A stretch of DNA of 64,000 bases, taken from Onchocerca volvulus. Taxonomy: Eukaryota; Nematoda; Chromadorea; Rhabditida; Onchocercidae. Below the pieces are notes generated by a model. It had not been told where the DNA came from, ran no database searches, and saw only the letters and a list, made by a program, of their open reading frames with translations. The translations under genes and the position numbers were made by a program. The DNA is taken from positions 14,385,113 to 14,449,112 of the forward strand of contig HG738140.1 of the NCBI GenBank assembly GCA_000499405.2, given 5' to 3'. Shown piece after piece: positions 1-11,717 of the stretch (position 1 is the stretch's first letter; every line of letters begins with the position of its first letter).

Positions 1-375
1 AAAATATGAAATTTAATTGGTCAATAAATTACCCTTTTAAGCATTACGTATTTTTCATATTATTATTTAAATACTTTTTCATGCCTTCTATTCTGCTGTA
101 GAATAATTTTACTAGTAACTAGCGAACGGAAAATAAAGGATAATCAATTCATGATTATCAAGAGCGCCAACAAGCAAACAGTCTTGTTATATTATCTTAA
201 AATATGCAGTTATTGACTTTAATGAGAGCTCAAAAAAAGAAAGAAATTAAAAAGCATTGAAAATTCATAGTTAAATAAGACTGCAGTTGAATTTCATAAT
301 ATTTTCAATTTCTATATACAAAATTAATTTTAATCTAAATTTAAAATTACGACCGAAAAATGAATTATATTTCAG

Positions 376-485
376 AGAAAGTGGAAAGCAAAAGCAAAGC
401 AACAGAAATGGAAAGCATAACTGGTAATAATTTGAGAGAATTTTATATATTAAAGGCAGAAAAAGATGGATCTTTGCGCCGATAA
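376..485 (+). CDS. Possible 3'-terminal exon of a gene starting left of the window
   Basis: A good acceptor (TATATTTCAG, ending at 375) is followed by an open frame of about 36 codons ending in TAA at 483-485. Read in phase 1 it gives a charged peptide ending KAEKDGSLRR. No family is recognised. The evidence is only splice-site quality plus an open frame, and the stretch could equally be intergenic. The antisense open frame across 271-531 has no splice or family support. The rest of 1-630 shows nothing recognisable. Confidence 0.2.
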
Positions 486-658
486 TTAGGATTGCCAAAT
501 CATTAGTAGATCTGATAACAGTGTCGGCCATTCTTCGCTGTTTATTGAAGTGAACATCCCAGAATTTGTGAATTTCTTGAAATTGGTAGAAATATGTAAC
601 TGTAGCTATAATGGTCGATTTCTGATTTTTAGCGAAAACTAGACGAAAATTAACAAAA

Positions 659-2631
659 ATGGGTACAAAAAGGGGAAAAATTTTGGATGATGCTACAGAA
701 AGTCAATACGAAGAAAAGGCGGGAGAAGAAATAAATAAAATACTGAATAATAAATTCATTGAGGTAATATTATATAATTGAAACGGTTGCAGGTGGTGAA
801 TTAGGCATCTATGACGAGATAGTTGAATAATTCACAGCTAAGCTATAGAAAATTTGATGTCAAGAATAAAATTTCATTAAGATGTTGTGATTTCTGTAAA
901 TTTATTGTGATCGATAGCATTGTATCACATTTTTTTCAACATTAATCTTCTCATTTTCAAATGCATGGAGATTCGAGCTGTGAGGTTTCGAATTTTAGAT
1001 CAGATTGGATAAAGACTTTTCAAATTATAATAATCATGCAGTTACTTTTTTAGGAGCCAAAGAAGACTGATCTAATAGAAGATATCTCACGCTACATAAA
1101 AGAGTCTGGAAAAAGAGAAACAGAAAAACAAAAAGTTGTAATTGGCTTAGGTTCAGAAATCCCGCAAATAAGTACCTCCTCCATCTCAACTGTTTCAACA
1201 GAATCTTCTTCACGTCGTATGATAGAAAAAACTGCAAAGGATAAATTACTGGAAGAAAGTAAATCTGAAATGCCAAAAGTAGAGCATAAGTTCATGAAAT
1301 TATCCACTCCAATATCAGACACCCAATCAAGTCAATCAGCCGAATCAGAAGCAGAATCTGAATCAAATCCAGAAACGCAATCACTGCAATCGAATGAAAC
1401 TATTTCAAAGCAAAGAACTATGTCACCAAGTTCAGTTTCCGCAACAGAAAAGGAATCTGTTTCGAAGTCATTAATCAAATCATCTACTCCACCAGCTACA
1501 TCACTAACAGAATCCACTGCAAAGCAAGAAACCAAATTATTGACTTCATCGCTACCACTGCTCAGATCTCTTATACAGACAGCAGCACAATTACGGATCA
1601 TAACAACAGCACGATCTTTAACTAAACCAGAAATTGACTTATCATCAACGGTGACACCAATAGAATCCGTCAAAATAATAGAAAAGCAACAATCAACTGA
1701 ACCATCAATGTCACTAAAAGAATCTATCACAGTACCAAGAACTGAATTTCCGACGGCGACATCAATGTCATCTGAATCTCCTGAACAACCAGAAACTGAA
1801 TTATCGATCTCACCAGCATTGCCATCAACAGAATCCGCCAAAACAACAGAAGCGCAGCAATCAGCAGTGTCAATAAAAGAATTTGTCATAATGTCATCTG
1901 AATCTCCGACGCAGCCATCGATGTCATCTGAATCTCTTGAAAAGCCAGAAACTGAATTATCGATCTCACCAGCATTGCAATCAACAGAATCCGCCAAAAC
2001 AGCAGAAGCGCAGCAATTAGCAGTGCCACGAAAAGAATTTATCACAATGTCATCTGAATCTCCAACTCAGCAATCGATGTCATCTGAATCTCTCGAAAAT
2101 CCAAAAACTGAGTTGTCGATTTTACCAGTATCGTCATCAACAAAATCCACGAAGAAATTAGGGACTGAAGTTTTGGTTTCATCATTTCTGCCAATAGCGG
2201 AATCTGTTTCATCAAGTCCGAAAATTGAAATAGCTAGCACATCGTTAGCATCCGGAATGAAAAAATTAACTGGAGATGTGGAATCGAAATCAACAACTGA
2301 GACATTATCCATATCGTCGTCATCGAGAAACGAGGAATCAAAGCTAACAGCAGAGTCAACGAAATTATTGTCCATTCCAGCGACAATGACAAATGAATTA
2401 AAATTAGGCATACTAATGAAAGAGAATAAAACAGATAGGGAAATGGTCATACCATTGTATGAAGCAAATCTGAATGCTGAAAAAGATTTAAAAGTGGCTG
2501 GTACAGCAGAAGATATCGCTGAACCATCGAAAAATGAGACTTTAAGTTCTCGAAAAGAAAAGAAGAAATCGGAAGATGACGAATCAGAATCATCAGATGA
2601 TGAAAAGAATTTGAAAAAAATCCGTAGCTAG
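659..2631 (+). CDS. Ser/Thr-rich low-complexity protein with internal 52-aa repeats
   Basis: Two exons, 659-763 and 1054-2631, join in phase 0 (GAG|GTAATA to TTTTTTAG|GAG) and give about 560 aa. An acceptor-like TTTTTAG at 626-632, 26 nt before the ATG, suggests spliced-leader addition. The N-terminus (MGTKRGKILDDATESQYEEK) is charged and has no signal peptide or membrane segment. The middle is dominated by Ser, Thr, Glu and Pro, with MSSESP.Q and ETELSISPAL motifs repeating. The C-terminus is a Lys/Glu/Asp tail (KKKSEDDESESSDDEKNLKK) resembling casein-kinase-2-type acidic stretches. No catalytic domain is visible and no family is recognised; an intrinsically disordered, possibly nuclear or phosphorylated protein is an inference. 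It converges with the BTB gene to its right. Confidence 0.8.
1765..2160 (+). repeat. Coding tandem repeat, 156-bp period
   Basis: Units begin at ATG codons 1765, 1891 and 2047. The spacing from 1891 to 2047 is 156 bp (52 codons). The first unit is 126 bp because it lacks the short MSSESPTQ insertion. Copies share MSSES, ETELSISPAL, TESAKT and EAQQ blocks with substitutions, so this is an ageing in-frame expansion. Confidence 0.85.
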
Positions 2632-3562
2632 AGCATTCGATAATATTTAGAAGCTTGTATTTCATGAAAAGAAAAATCAATTTGTGTCTCAAAAATCAAT
2701 TCGTGAATAGATTATTTGATTAATAGTTACTTTGAAAAAATAAAAAAATATACTTGTCGAAAGCTAAAGAAAAAATTTTTTTTAACATTCGAAAAATCAA
2801 ATTAATTTAGAAAGACATGAAGTTGGCTCTTTTAAAACATAGACTCGAAAGTTAAAAATATTGAATGCTAATTTAGAATATAAGTGAAGTTATTTCATAA
2901 TAATAAAAATTTATATAATGCGTTTTCTCTGACACGAAAATTTTCAAAAAAAATTGCAAAAGAACGGAATGAAAGAGTGGGAGAGAAAGTGGTCGTGTGA
3001 AGATTTTGGTAATCATGGATTTGAGATATTCAGGGTTTTGCGAAATGTCCGGATATATTCAGTACGTGTATGCACAAGCGCATCTTAATATATATTTCTG
3101 AATATCCGAACGATTTTGATGATTTTCGGAAAGTTTTATCTTTCATCAAAAATGTTTCTTTTTCAGCTTAAGAAAGAATGTAATAAACAAAGAATTCAAG
3201 ACAACTAATGAAGCATTATTTTAATTTTTAAATCGCTGAAAAAAGAAGCGTTAAAATGTATTTTCAATTGAATGACTGCAGATAGGTAGAATTTAATATT
3301 GAAATAAGCATTAAGTGGTCGGAAAAATTTTATTGAAAAAGTAATAGATTCATATTGGAATACGCATGGAGAAATATAAATTCAAATTAATATTGTTCAT
3401 GAAATTATTCAAATACTCGATAATTGTTTGAATAATTTTAACCAGTTGCTGTTTGATCTTATCTTAATAGGGTTGATTTTTCAAAAAAAAAGAAGTTTAT
3501 TTCATTCGAACAAAACCGTTCTGCTTCATTGTTATTCTTGGAATAAATAATAATTAGAAATT
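2632..3562. other. Intergenic, 3' ends of two convergent genes
   Basis: AT-rich, with short A/T runs and no convincing exon on either strand. It should contain both 3' UTRs. AATAAA-like words occur near 2740 and 2905, but neither can be assigned as the poly(A) signal. Confidence 0.6.
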
Positions 3563-6500
3563 TTATGCGTTTGTAATTTTCATTTCTTTCACGGAACCAA
3601 ATGCTTCCAGTGATTTCATGCCTTGAAAGGTTTGCAAACTAGGATCGTTCTCAAATGCATTCGGTTTTGAGCCACCATAATTTAACGATATCGTCCTTTC
3701 CATATTTAAAGTTGGCACACTGAGAAGAAAAAAAAAATGATTAGAAATTCTGACTCGAAGTGACATCACGTGTTGAAAGATGGCAGTATTGATTGATTAT
3801 TTAAAAAAGAAATAAAATTTGAATTTCGAATTTGCGAACTTACTTTACTAAGCAATGATTGTTCAACGCCCATCCGGAACTTTGCCGATCTAGAATTTGT
3901 CGCTGAAGGTCTTCCGGTAATTCATCAAATTTTTCGAGTGCAACCATTTCGCCAACTTTTCTTTTGAAACTGTAGAAATTGAATTTTTTTTTTTGGTTAA
4001 AATTTAGAGATGAAAATTCAATGAATTTAAAAGCTTACCTTCCTTCCATACGTAAGAGATTTGCATATAGTAAATTGAAATGATGGTATCGGTTTGCAAG
4101 TTCAAAATGTTCGAGCATTGTTGTCGGTGATAATGTTGGCCTCAACGCTAGCATCTTCAACAAAATATATAATAATTTAATTTAGAAGTGAAATTTTCGG
4201 TTAATTTCTGTAAATTAATCTTATCTAAATTGACTTAATTTCACTTCAACCTTACATGATAAATTTATTTTAATATATTGAAATAACTATTCAGTCAATT
4301 AAATAAAATTAAATTTTTAAATTATTAAATTAAATTAAAACATGTCTGCTAAAAATACCGTAAAGACATTTTTTCTTAATGCAAAAAAATTACTTAGTGA
4401 ATAAATCTTTGGCCAAGAAATATAAAGTTATTTTCAAGAATATCCGACAATAAAAGTTTATATTTATTGGAAAAGAAATAAAGACTAACTTCGCATAAAT
4501 TATTCAATAATCGATTCATTCCATGTTCCTCGGCCAATAACATCATCGGTCGAATGTAAGGCCCTGGCACGATTGCTTGGCCAGGATACATATGTTGTAA
4601 CATTTTCACGACTAAATCTATTATGGTAATACCTGCTTTGGCACAAGATTCGGCCAATGTTGGAGTTATTCGTAGAAAATATCCACCTGTAAAAAAAAAA
4701 AAAAAAAAAAAAACCTCTACAAGCATTTGAATGAAATTTAAATTAGCTTCTCTAATTAAAATAAAGTATTATTTATTTAATTAAATCAAAAATTTTAAAT
4801 GTTAAAATTTTAGTAAAAATTATTTGTGAAATCTTCAAAACTGAAAGAAAAAAAATAACAATTTGCCTTGTAAATTTTCCAAAACGTTGATATTATACAA
4901 TGATAATATTCCTTTATTTACATAAAATACTTGACCTGGTACCAACAATGGTACAGTATATGGATCTTGTGGAACATGAAAATTAAATTGTGAATATGAT
5001 GGGTAAGGACTGATACCTAAGCGATATTGCCGAGCCTATAATTTATCAATTTTTATAAAATTTTTCCTTTTTCAAATTTTTGATGTTTAAAATGAAGAAA
5101 ATTAAGTTTAAATATTTGATTGATGTTAAATGTACTTTAATTATTGCCGGACAAATAATTTGATGGTATATTTCGGTACCAAGCGATTCTGGTTCAAACC
5201 CCTGGTCGATGAGATCTCTCCATTTACCTATAAATTATATATTTGTCGTTGGATTTTTTTTTTCTTTTATTTTATAATTTTTCTCAATTTTTTCTTTATT
5301 TTAACTAATTATTTTATCAAAAAACAATTTTATATTGATTTGGTATATCAAAATTCAACAAACAGTTATCATTTATTATTTATTGACCTTTCTGTTCGGC
5401 ATCGTAAACTAATTCGATGAGTGTGCGGTCTAATTCCAATTGAATAGCTAATTGAAATTTGGAAATTAAATCCATCTTAAATGTGATAGGAAAAAGTTTG
5501 CATCATGTATTGAATAAGCAATCAAATTTTTGATAGAAATATCAATCACTTATTTAAAACTTGAATTGATTCGTCATTTTATAGTTGATATTCTAAGTTC
5601 ATTGTTGATTAGAAGTGTGATTAAGCTAATAGGAAGCAGATTGCAGTCGGAGATCTGGAAATCCGGAAATCCGGATATTTCAATTACGATTCTGACATAA
5701 TACTTATTCCATTTTGTCTATAAAGATTTAAAAGCCTAATGATTTTTACATAAATTTTTAAGCGAATTGTGAGAAAGTTGGCATATACTACCAACTGTCA
5801 AACTATTCTATTTGTTTGATCAATTTGATTAGACTATATTGATCAATCATCCTAAGCAATATAAAGTAATCAATGTTGAATTACGAGCTAACATCAAGAT
5901 TAGCTATAAATTTAGTGATCCGAGCTAGGATTACATCAGCTTTGTAACTTATCGCTGCTCGTGAAAGTGCGAAAAGATTCGCTGAAATTGGTCGCATAGT
6001 GCCATAAATTTGATAAAGTAATTCCAAAAAATCATCACGATCAAACAAACACATATCAATTATAGCATTAGGCGCTGCATCGTGAAGCATTGATGCTATA
6101 AAAATCAGCAATTTATCTAATCTCCTTTGCAATTTAACGAACAAAAAGGGACAATCAAAAAATTTTAATTTCAATAAATGGAAGAATTTCATTTTAATCT
6201 TGTATAAATTTCACACAAATTAAAGTAATCATTATGATGAAGAAATTTTAAAAAAATATCAAATTACACCTAAATTGGGAAATTGAAAATTAATTGAAGC
6301 TAATAATCAAAGTATAAATTCGCCAAGCCACTAATTAGTAATTAATTACAAATGCTTATCATCTATTACTATGATAAATTATTATCTACGACATATAATA
6401 AAGAATTAACTTTTTAGTCCGAATTCTGTTTCGAAGCACCCCGAATCCTCTGATGTATATAAATCAATAAATAAGATGGATAATTTTTATTATCTTTTAA

Positions 6501-8094
6501 TTTGAAATTAATTATCTTACTTACCCATGTAACGAGAATGTATAGCTAATAATGCTTTATCAACGCATAATTTTTCATTTTGTTTAAATAATAATATTAT
6601 ATCTCCGCCATCTTGGAATGTCGGCAATTGTTCATACAACTATAATATTTCAATTTTTTTCTTAGTTTTAAAGGAAGCAGTTTGAATAAGAAAACTTAAA
6701 AGTTGCCTGGCTTGAACTTATGCTAATCAATTAACTAATCTTTTCTTCTAAATTGTTTTTTTCACTTTTCAAATTTAATTTTTGAAAAAAGAAAAATCAA
6801 AAAGTTTTAAATTCTTAAAATGTTCAACAGTTCAAATAATAGATAGATATCTTTGGAATAATTTGTAATTAATTGAAAAATATCAAATAAACAAACGTAA
6901 ACCTTGTTTATTAATCGCATTTCAAATTTAATTCGTCTCACTTTTGTATCTGTCACATTTAATGACAATGGTGGTATTCGATTACCAAATTCTACTAATA
7001 ATTTATCCACTACACGTACTCCTTGCTTCTTTTTGGCTATAAATTTTTCAAATCAAAGAATATTTTCAAAAATGTTGTAAATCAAAAATTAATATCACAA
7101 AGTAAATTTTCCCGCAAAAATTGAAAAGGAAATGAATTGTTAATACAATAAAACAGAAAGAAGAAATAAAAGATTAGATTAGACAAAATAGTCTATTTTA
7201 TTCTTTTATTAATAATCATTTATTAATTAACAAAATGATTGATCATTATTATATGACATGTGATCTTTGATTGTTGCTCGCTATATGATCATTGATTAAT
7301 TTGATGCAAAAATAATAACAAAAATAATATCAATTTACAAATTTTTATCACATTATAAGTCTACTGTATTACGTTCAATAGTTATGTATTAAAAAAATGA
7401 AAATATTAGCGGAAGAAATCTACCACTTCCTGTTTTAATCCGAAGTTGTACCATATACTTCCATTCTGAAAGTTCATATTGTGCACGACCATACAGTAAT
7501 ACTATTGGATTATGCGTCTAGAAAATTAATTATTTAAATTAATTAGATGTAAAATTAATGAAGATAAGAAGAAACTTAAAGTAAGCATTAAAAGTAACCA
7601 TAAATTTTTGTTGTTTTATAAGATGTCTTGATATTTATCTATTCAACAGTTGATGGATGATAAGATAGTGTCATTTCAGGAAATAATTTCTAAAAAATTT
7701 AGGAAGTTTCTTCATTTAATTTCAGATTTGAAAAGCATAGTACATATTCTTCGCATTGAGTTAACAGGGCGTAAGGATATCATCATATATTGGTATTTTA
7801 AAAAAATTCATTATTTTTGCTTCCTGAAGTGATTCTGCTAGAAGAACTCTTACTACCGAGCGTGATCATTTCAGATCGATTTTTTTTTTTTTAAACTATT
7901 CAGAAATCATGCGTAACCTCATCAAGATAAGGATGCACAATAAAATCGATATTTTCGATTGGAAATTTGACTGCAAACGGTAATGACTCAATGAATTGTC
8001 CACAGATACGATGGCTATCGATTACCATCGAAAATTGCAATTCTCGAATGATTGACCAGTTTGGATGGTAGGTATAAGGTACATTTTTGTTCGG
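3563..8094 (-). CDS. Tandem BTB/POZ-domain protein (5' end not identified)
   Basis: Eleven minus-strand exons chain in phase: 7918-8094, 7424-7517, 6903-7036, 6525-6641, 5893-6095, 5410-5475, 4867-5035, 4490-4686, 4039-4154, 3844-3969, 3563-3719 (stop), about 520 aa. The N-terminal third (exons 1-3) is unrecognised. Exons 4-5 form a first BTB fold: DGGD..LLF....LCVDKALLAIHSRYM, then a helix pair ending LYQIYGTMRPIS and LSRAAISYKADVILAR. Exons 7-9 form a second: VNKGILSLY..VLENL, then DLVVKMLQHMYPGQAIVPG, YIRPMMLLAEEHGM, and a BACK-like helix (HFELANRYHHFNLLYANLL). BTB pairs usually mediate dimerisation or Cullin-3 binding; that role here is inferred. Two oddities are present: a 2-nt shift inside exon 4 and a GC donor after exon 7 (see findings). 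Exon 1 begins in phase 0 after TTTATTTTAG, so it either follows an upstream exon or is trans-spliced, with ATG inside at AGAATTGCAATTTTCGATG. Confidence 0.8.
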
Positions 8095-8170
8095 CTAAAA
8101 TAAATTGTACGTTAGAGTTAAAATGAAATTTTGCTTTGAATTTCACCTGAAAGTTCTAAAGTAAATTGTG
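8095..8170. other. Upstream flank of the BTB gene
   Basis: This short AT-rich stretch lies between the first recognised BTB exon and the inverted repeat. If the BTB gene has further 5' exons, this stretch and the whole inverted repeat are intronic. No start exon was identified out to about 11.1 kb. Confidence 0.4.
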
Positions 8171-9484
8171 TCGGAATAGCCGAAATATTCTTTAATATAA
8201 AAATAGTCAGATTTTAATATGTAACTTCGTAACTGTTTCAATTTTTAAATCATCAATCTGTCAAATTTTAGAGTTATGAGTAATGTCTCAAGTTCCAGTA
8301 AAATAAATCATTTCCATTAGTTATATTTGTGATCCTATACGGTTCTACAGTAATCTAAATATTTATATTTTCTTTAAATACCTATCATTTTATCGCGTGA
8401 ATTGTTAGATTAAGTTAGTATTTAACCAATTTACTGTAATATTTATATTTCTTCTCCTGATATTATATCAAACTCCCGGGAAATTTTAAATGATTGAAGT
8501 CACAAGTGTTATCAAATGTTTTAAACAGTCTCACTCTCGAAAAGGATTGTTATTTGTCATTCAGTTCATCCTTTTCATTTTTTTACTTCTTCTTTTACCG
8601 CTCTTTCGATTCCAATTTTTATCAAATATCGTTGATTGTTATTTTACCCAATTATCGCGTATTTTCGTCACTCATCTATAAATTGTATTTTAACGTAGTC
8701 ATGGCGATAAATTATATTATAATCAAGGCCTTTATTAACAAATACACCTATTCCAAGAATTCTTCAATTCCCTAATGCTTTCTTTCAAATCTTTTTCATT
8801 CACGACAACTTTTGATGCCCGAGATGAAATTAGATTACCAGAGATTTTCGCAAAAGTAAAAATATTAGGAAAAGAGTTCTAGAGAAAGACTTCTGGGGTT
8901 AGGGTGTTTGTTGTGTGATATAAGTCTTGATTATAAAATAATTTATCGCCATGACTACGTTAAAATACAATTTATAGATGAGTATCGAAAATACGCGATA
9001 ATTGGGTAAAATAACAATCAATGATATTTGATAAAAATTGGAATCGAAAGAGCGGTAAAAGAAGAAGTAAAAAAATGGCAAGGATGAATTGGATGCCAAA
9101 TAACAATCCTTTTGATTGTGAGATTGTTTTAAATATTTGACAACATTTGTGACTTCAATCATTCCGAAATTTCCCGGGAGTTTGATATAATATCAGGAGA
9201 AGAAATATAAATATTACAGTAAATTGGTTAAATACTAACTTAATCTAACAATTCATGCGATAAAATGATAGGTATTTAAAGAGAATATAAATATTTAGAT
9301 TACTGTAGAACCGAAAAGGATCACAAATATAACTAATGGAAATGATTTATTTTACCGGAACTTGAGACATTACTCATAACTCTAAAATTTGACAGATTGA
9401 TGATTTATAAATTGAAACAGTTACGAAGTCATATATGAAAATCTAGCTATTTTTATATTATGGAATATTTAGAGAATATTCCGA
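8171..9484. repeat. Long inverted repeat (fold-back element), arms about 560 bp
   Basis: The left arm at about 8171-8737 reappears reverse-complemented at about 8917-9484 with high identity, leaving a spacer of about 180 bp. Shared landmarks include CTCCCGGGAAATTT near 8474 and AAATTTCCCGGGAG near 9169, the block around TCATGGCGATAAATTAT at 8699 with its complement at 8938, and AACTTCGTAACTGTTTCAA at 8223 with its complement at 9410. Arms differ by scattered substitutions. Open frames in each arm are translations of the same DNA and not convincing genes. No transposase is present. It could be a fold-back/MITE-like element or an inverted duplication. Confidence 0.85.
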
Positions 9485-11717
9485 TAAATTGAAATATTGC
9501 TAATAGTTAACTGATACATGTACATCAGTTTAATCATCATTGTATTTAGAATTGTTGAAAAATGACAAACCTGTAACAGATGAAAAGCTAACTTACTAAA
9601 TATTTTAAGAAGCAAGTTTTTCAAATGTTGATAATTCTAATAAGCGGATAAATTGAGTCAAATAATTTAATGATCTAATAGCTAACTTACTGAATTCTTT
9701 ATATACGGTAGAACGATAGTGGCTTCATGCACATTATTTTGAGACAATGAAATTGATAACGATATTTTTAGCTAAGATTATTTGAATTTAACAAAAGCAA
9801 AAAGTTATCATCCAATTTCCCAATATTTAATCGGCATAAATCTTTTGAAAGTCGATCGATTACTTTGAATCATTTATGATTTGTCCATAACTTCGAATAT
9901 AAATGCTGTAGTTTCTAGATTCTTATTTTTGCCTTGTTTTTATGCATCAAAAGTAAGAATAAGGAAATATTTATTTCTCAGAATCACTACTTCCTTGGAT
10001 TTTAGCATAAGAATGATAAAAATCTGCTATTTAAACTTTTCAAATTGTTTTGACCAACAGAATTCACACATTCCATCGCAATTGAAATATCATAAATACC
10101 TGCTGCGAAGTGTTAATTTGTTGATTTACAATATTCATTCCACCGCTTTGTGAAGCATATATAAAACAATAAAGTAAAAATAAATATATTCACAAACTTA
10201 TACTTCAAATAATTAACATCAGATCATTTGCATATTAATTAAATTAACTTTTATTGTTTAAACGCATATTGTATATTTCGGTTAAAATTGTCTTCATAGC
10301 TTTTCATTCTGAAATGCTTTAATTTTTAAAGACTTTTAGTTAGTTTAAAAATGTTTTTTTTTCAAAAAATATAAATTTGTTTTTTCGCATCTAATAAAAG
10401 ATCATTGATTGATTGTTTTAATTAATATAAAGTGATAGTATGTAAAATAAAAAATAATATGAATGATTTCTGACAGTATCTCAAATGAATCGAAGAATCA
10501 AATTTTCAGAATTTTTAGAATAAGCCAAAAAGTTTGCCAACTGTTCACTTTTTTTTTTTTTTTTTAGATAACGAATGTTACAATAACATTTTTTTTTTTA
10601 AAATTAAAAAGAGCGAGTAAAATATGGTTTTTCGATTTCTCATGGAAGCCCAAATATTCATTTTAAATTGAATTCGTATAATTACCTTTACGAAATCTAA
10701 TTTTTTAATTAGTAAAAAGGGAAAAAACCTCTCTAATTAGAAAGGATAATTGTTATTGTTTATTTCTGGAAAGTACTATGATCACTTGATGGATATATAG
10801 TTAGCATGATAATTTCTGTATATTTAATTTAAGAAAAGTTCTTTGAAGAAGATTTTGTTGGAATGGGTTTAAATAATTGGAAGTAATTAAAGTATTCAAA
10901 ATAAATACAAATACTACTATTGATAAGTACTCTTTTGTCATAAATTTTCCATTTATCATAAATTATATAAAAATTTTTATAATTTCCCTTGCTAAATTAT
11001 TCCATTCAAAATTGAAATGAAATGATAAGTAACAGAACTGTTGCATAATTTATTTGTTGCATTAAATTTTAAATGAAATTTTAAAACAAATTCATTGCAT
11101 TTCTTTTTAGTATAAGTACATCTCAAGAAAACAACATAAATTGAATAGATCAGTTAAATAAATGAAATACGAATCAATCTGGAAGCAATCTCTACTTTTC
11201 CCCACGCATTTCGAAAATAGATATAATAAAAATTTATTTTATTTTCAAAAAAATTCGAGAGAGATCTCGGGATTTCGATTTTCAAACAATTCCAGTTCAA
11301 GCAATAAACCATTTTTGCTCACTGTTGCAGATCGATTTGATGATTATTGGTGAAAAACGAGGTCTTCTGTATTGACTTTCCCCAAGGTTTCGAAATTATA
11401 TCAGGTTATTTCGAGGATACTGGTATAATATCCAGTTTATATAAGATTCGCTCGAATTACGTTCAACGTGCAGTACTAATAAATAGTACCATTTGCACAG
11501 TTCCAGGATTATTACTAGGAAAAGTACCACTTTTCTAGGATGGTGAAGAATTTTCGGTGTTTTCAGTGTATCCAGCAAGCAATTTCGGAACAAATTAGAA
11601 ACAGACTTATAGAATTAGATCTCTCATATCAGTTGTTTAGTTCATCCGCTGATAATAAAAATAAAGTTTTCCTGTGCTTTACCTGAATATTAGCCATATA
11701 TTCGATGACTTACAGGG
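9485..11717. other. Gene-poor interval upstream of WDR3 and the BTB gene
   Basis: This is the head-to-head interval between the minus-strand BTB gene and plus-strand WDR3, so both promoters should lie here. Open frames at 9881-10153, 11162-11353 and 11347-11538 have no recognised family and no consistent splice chain. An acceptor-like CTGTTGCAG ends near 11330 but opens no good frame. Poly-T at about 10551-10566. TTACAG directly before the WDR3 start is a likely trans-splice acceptor. Confidence 0.5.

Noticed and set aside
1332..2045. Long minus-strand frame of 237 codons opposite the Ser/Thr-rich gene
   Set aside because: A mirror of repetitive TCA/GAA codons in the sense gene; no start context, splice sites or family.
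8490..9162. Similar hydrophobic open frames in both arms of the inverted repeat
   Set aside because: They are the same DNA read in each arm, A/T-driven, with no motif; not evidence of duplicated genes.
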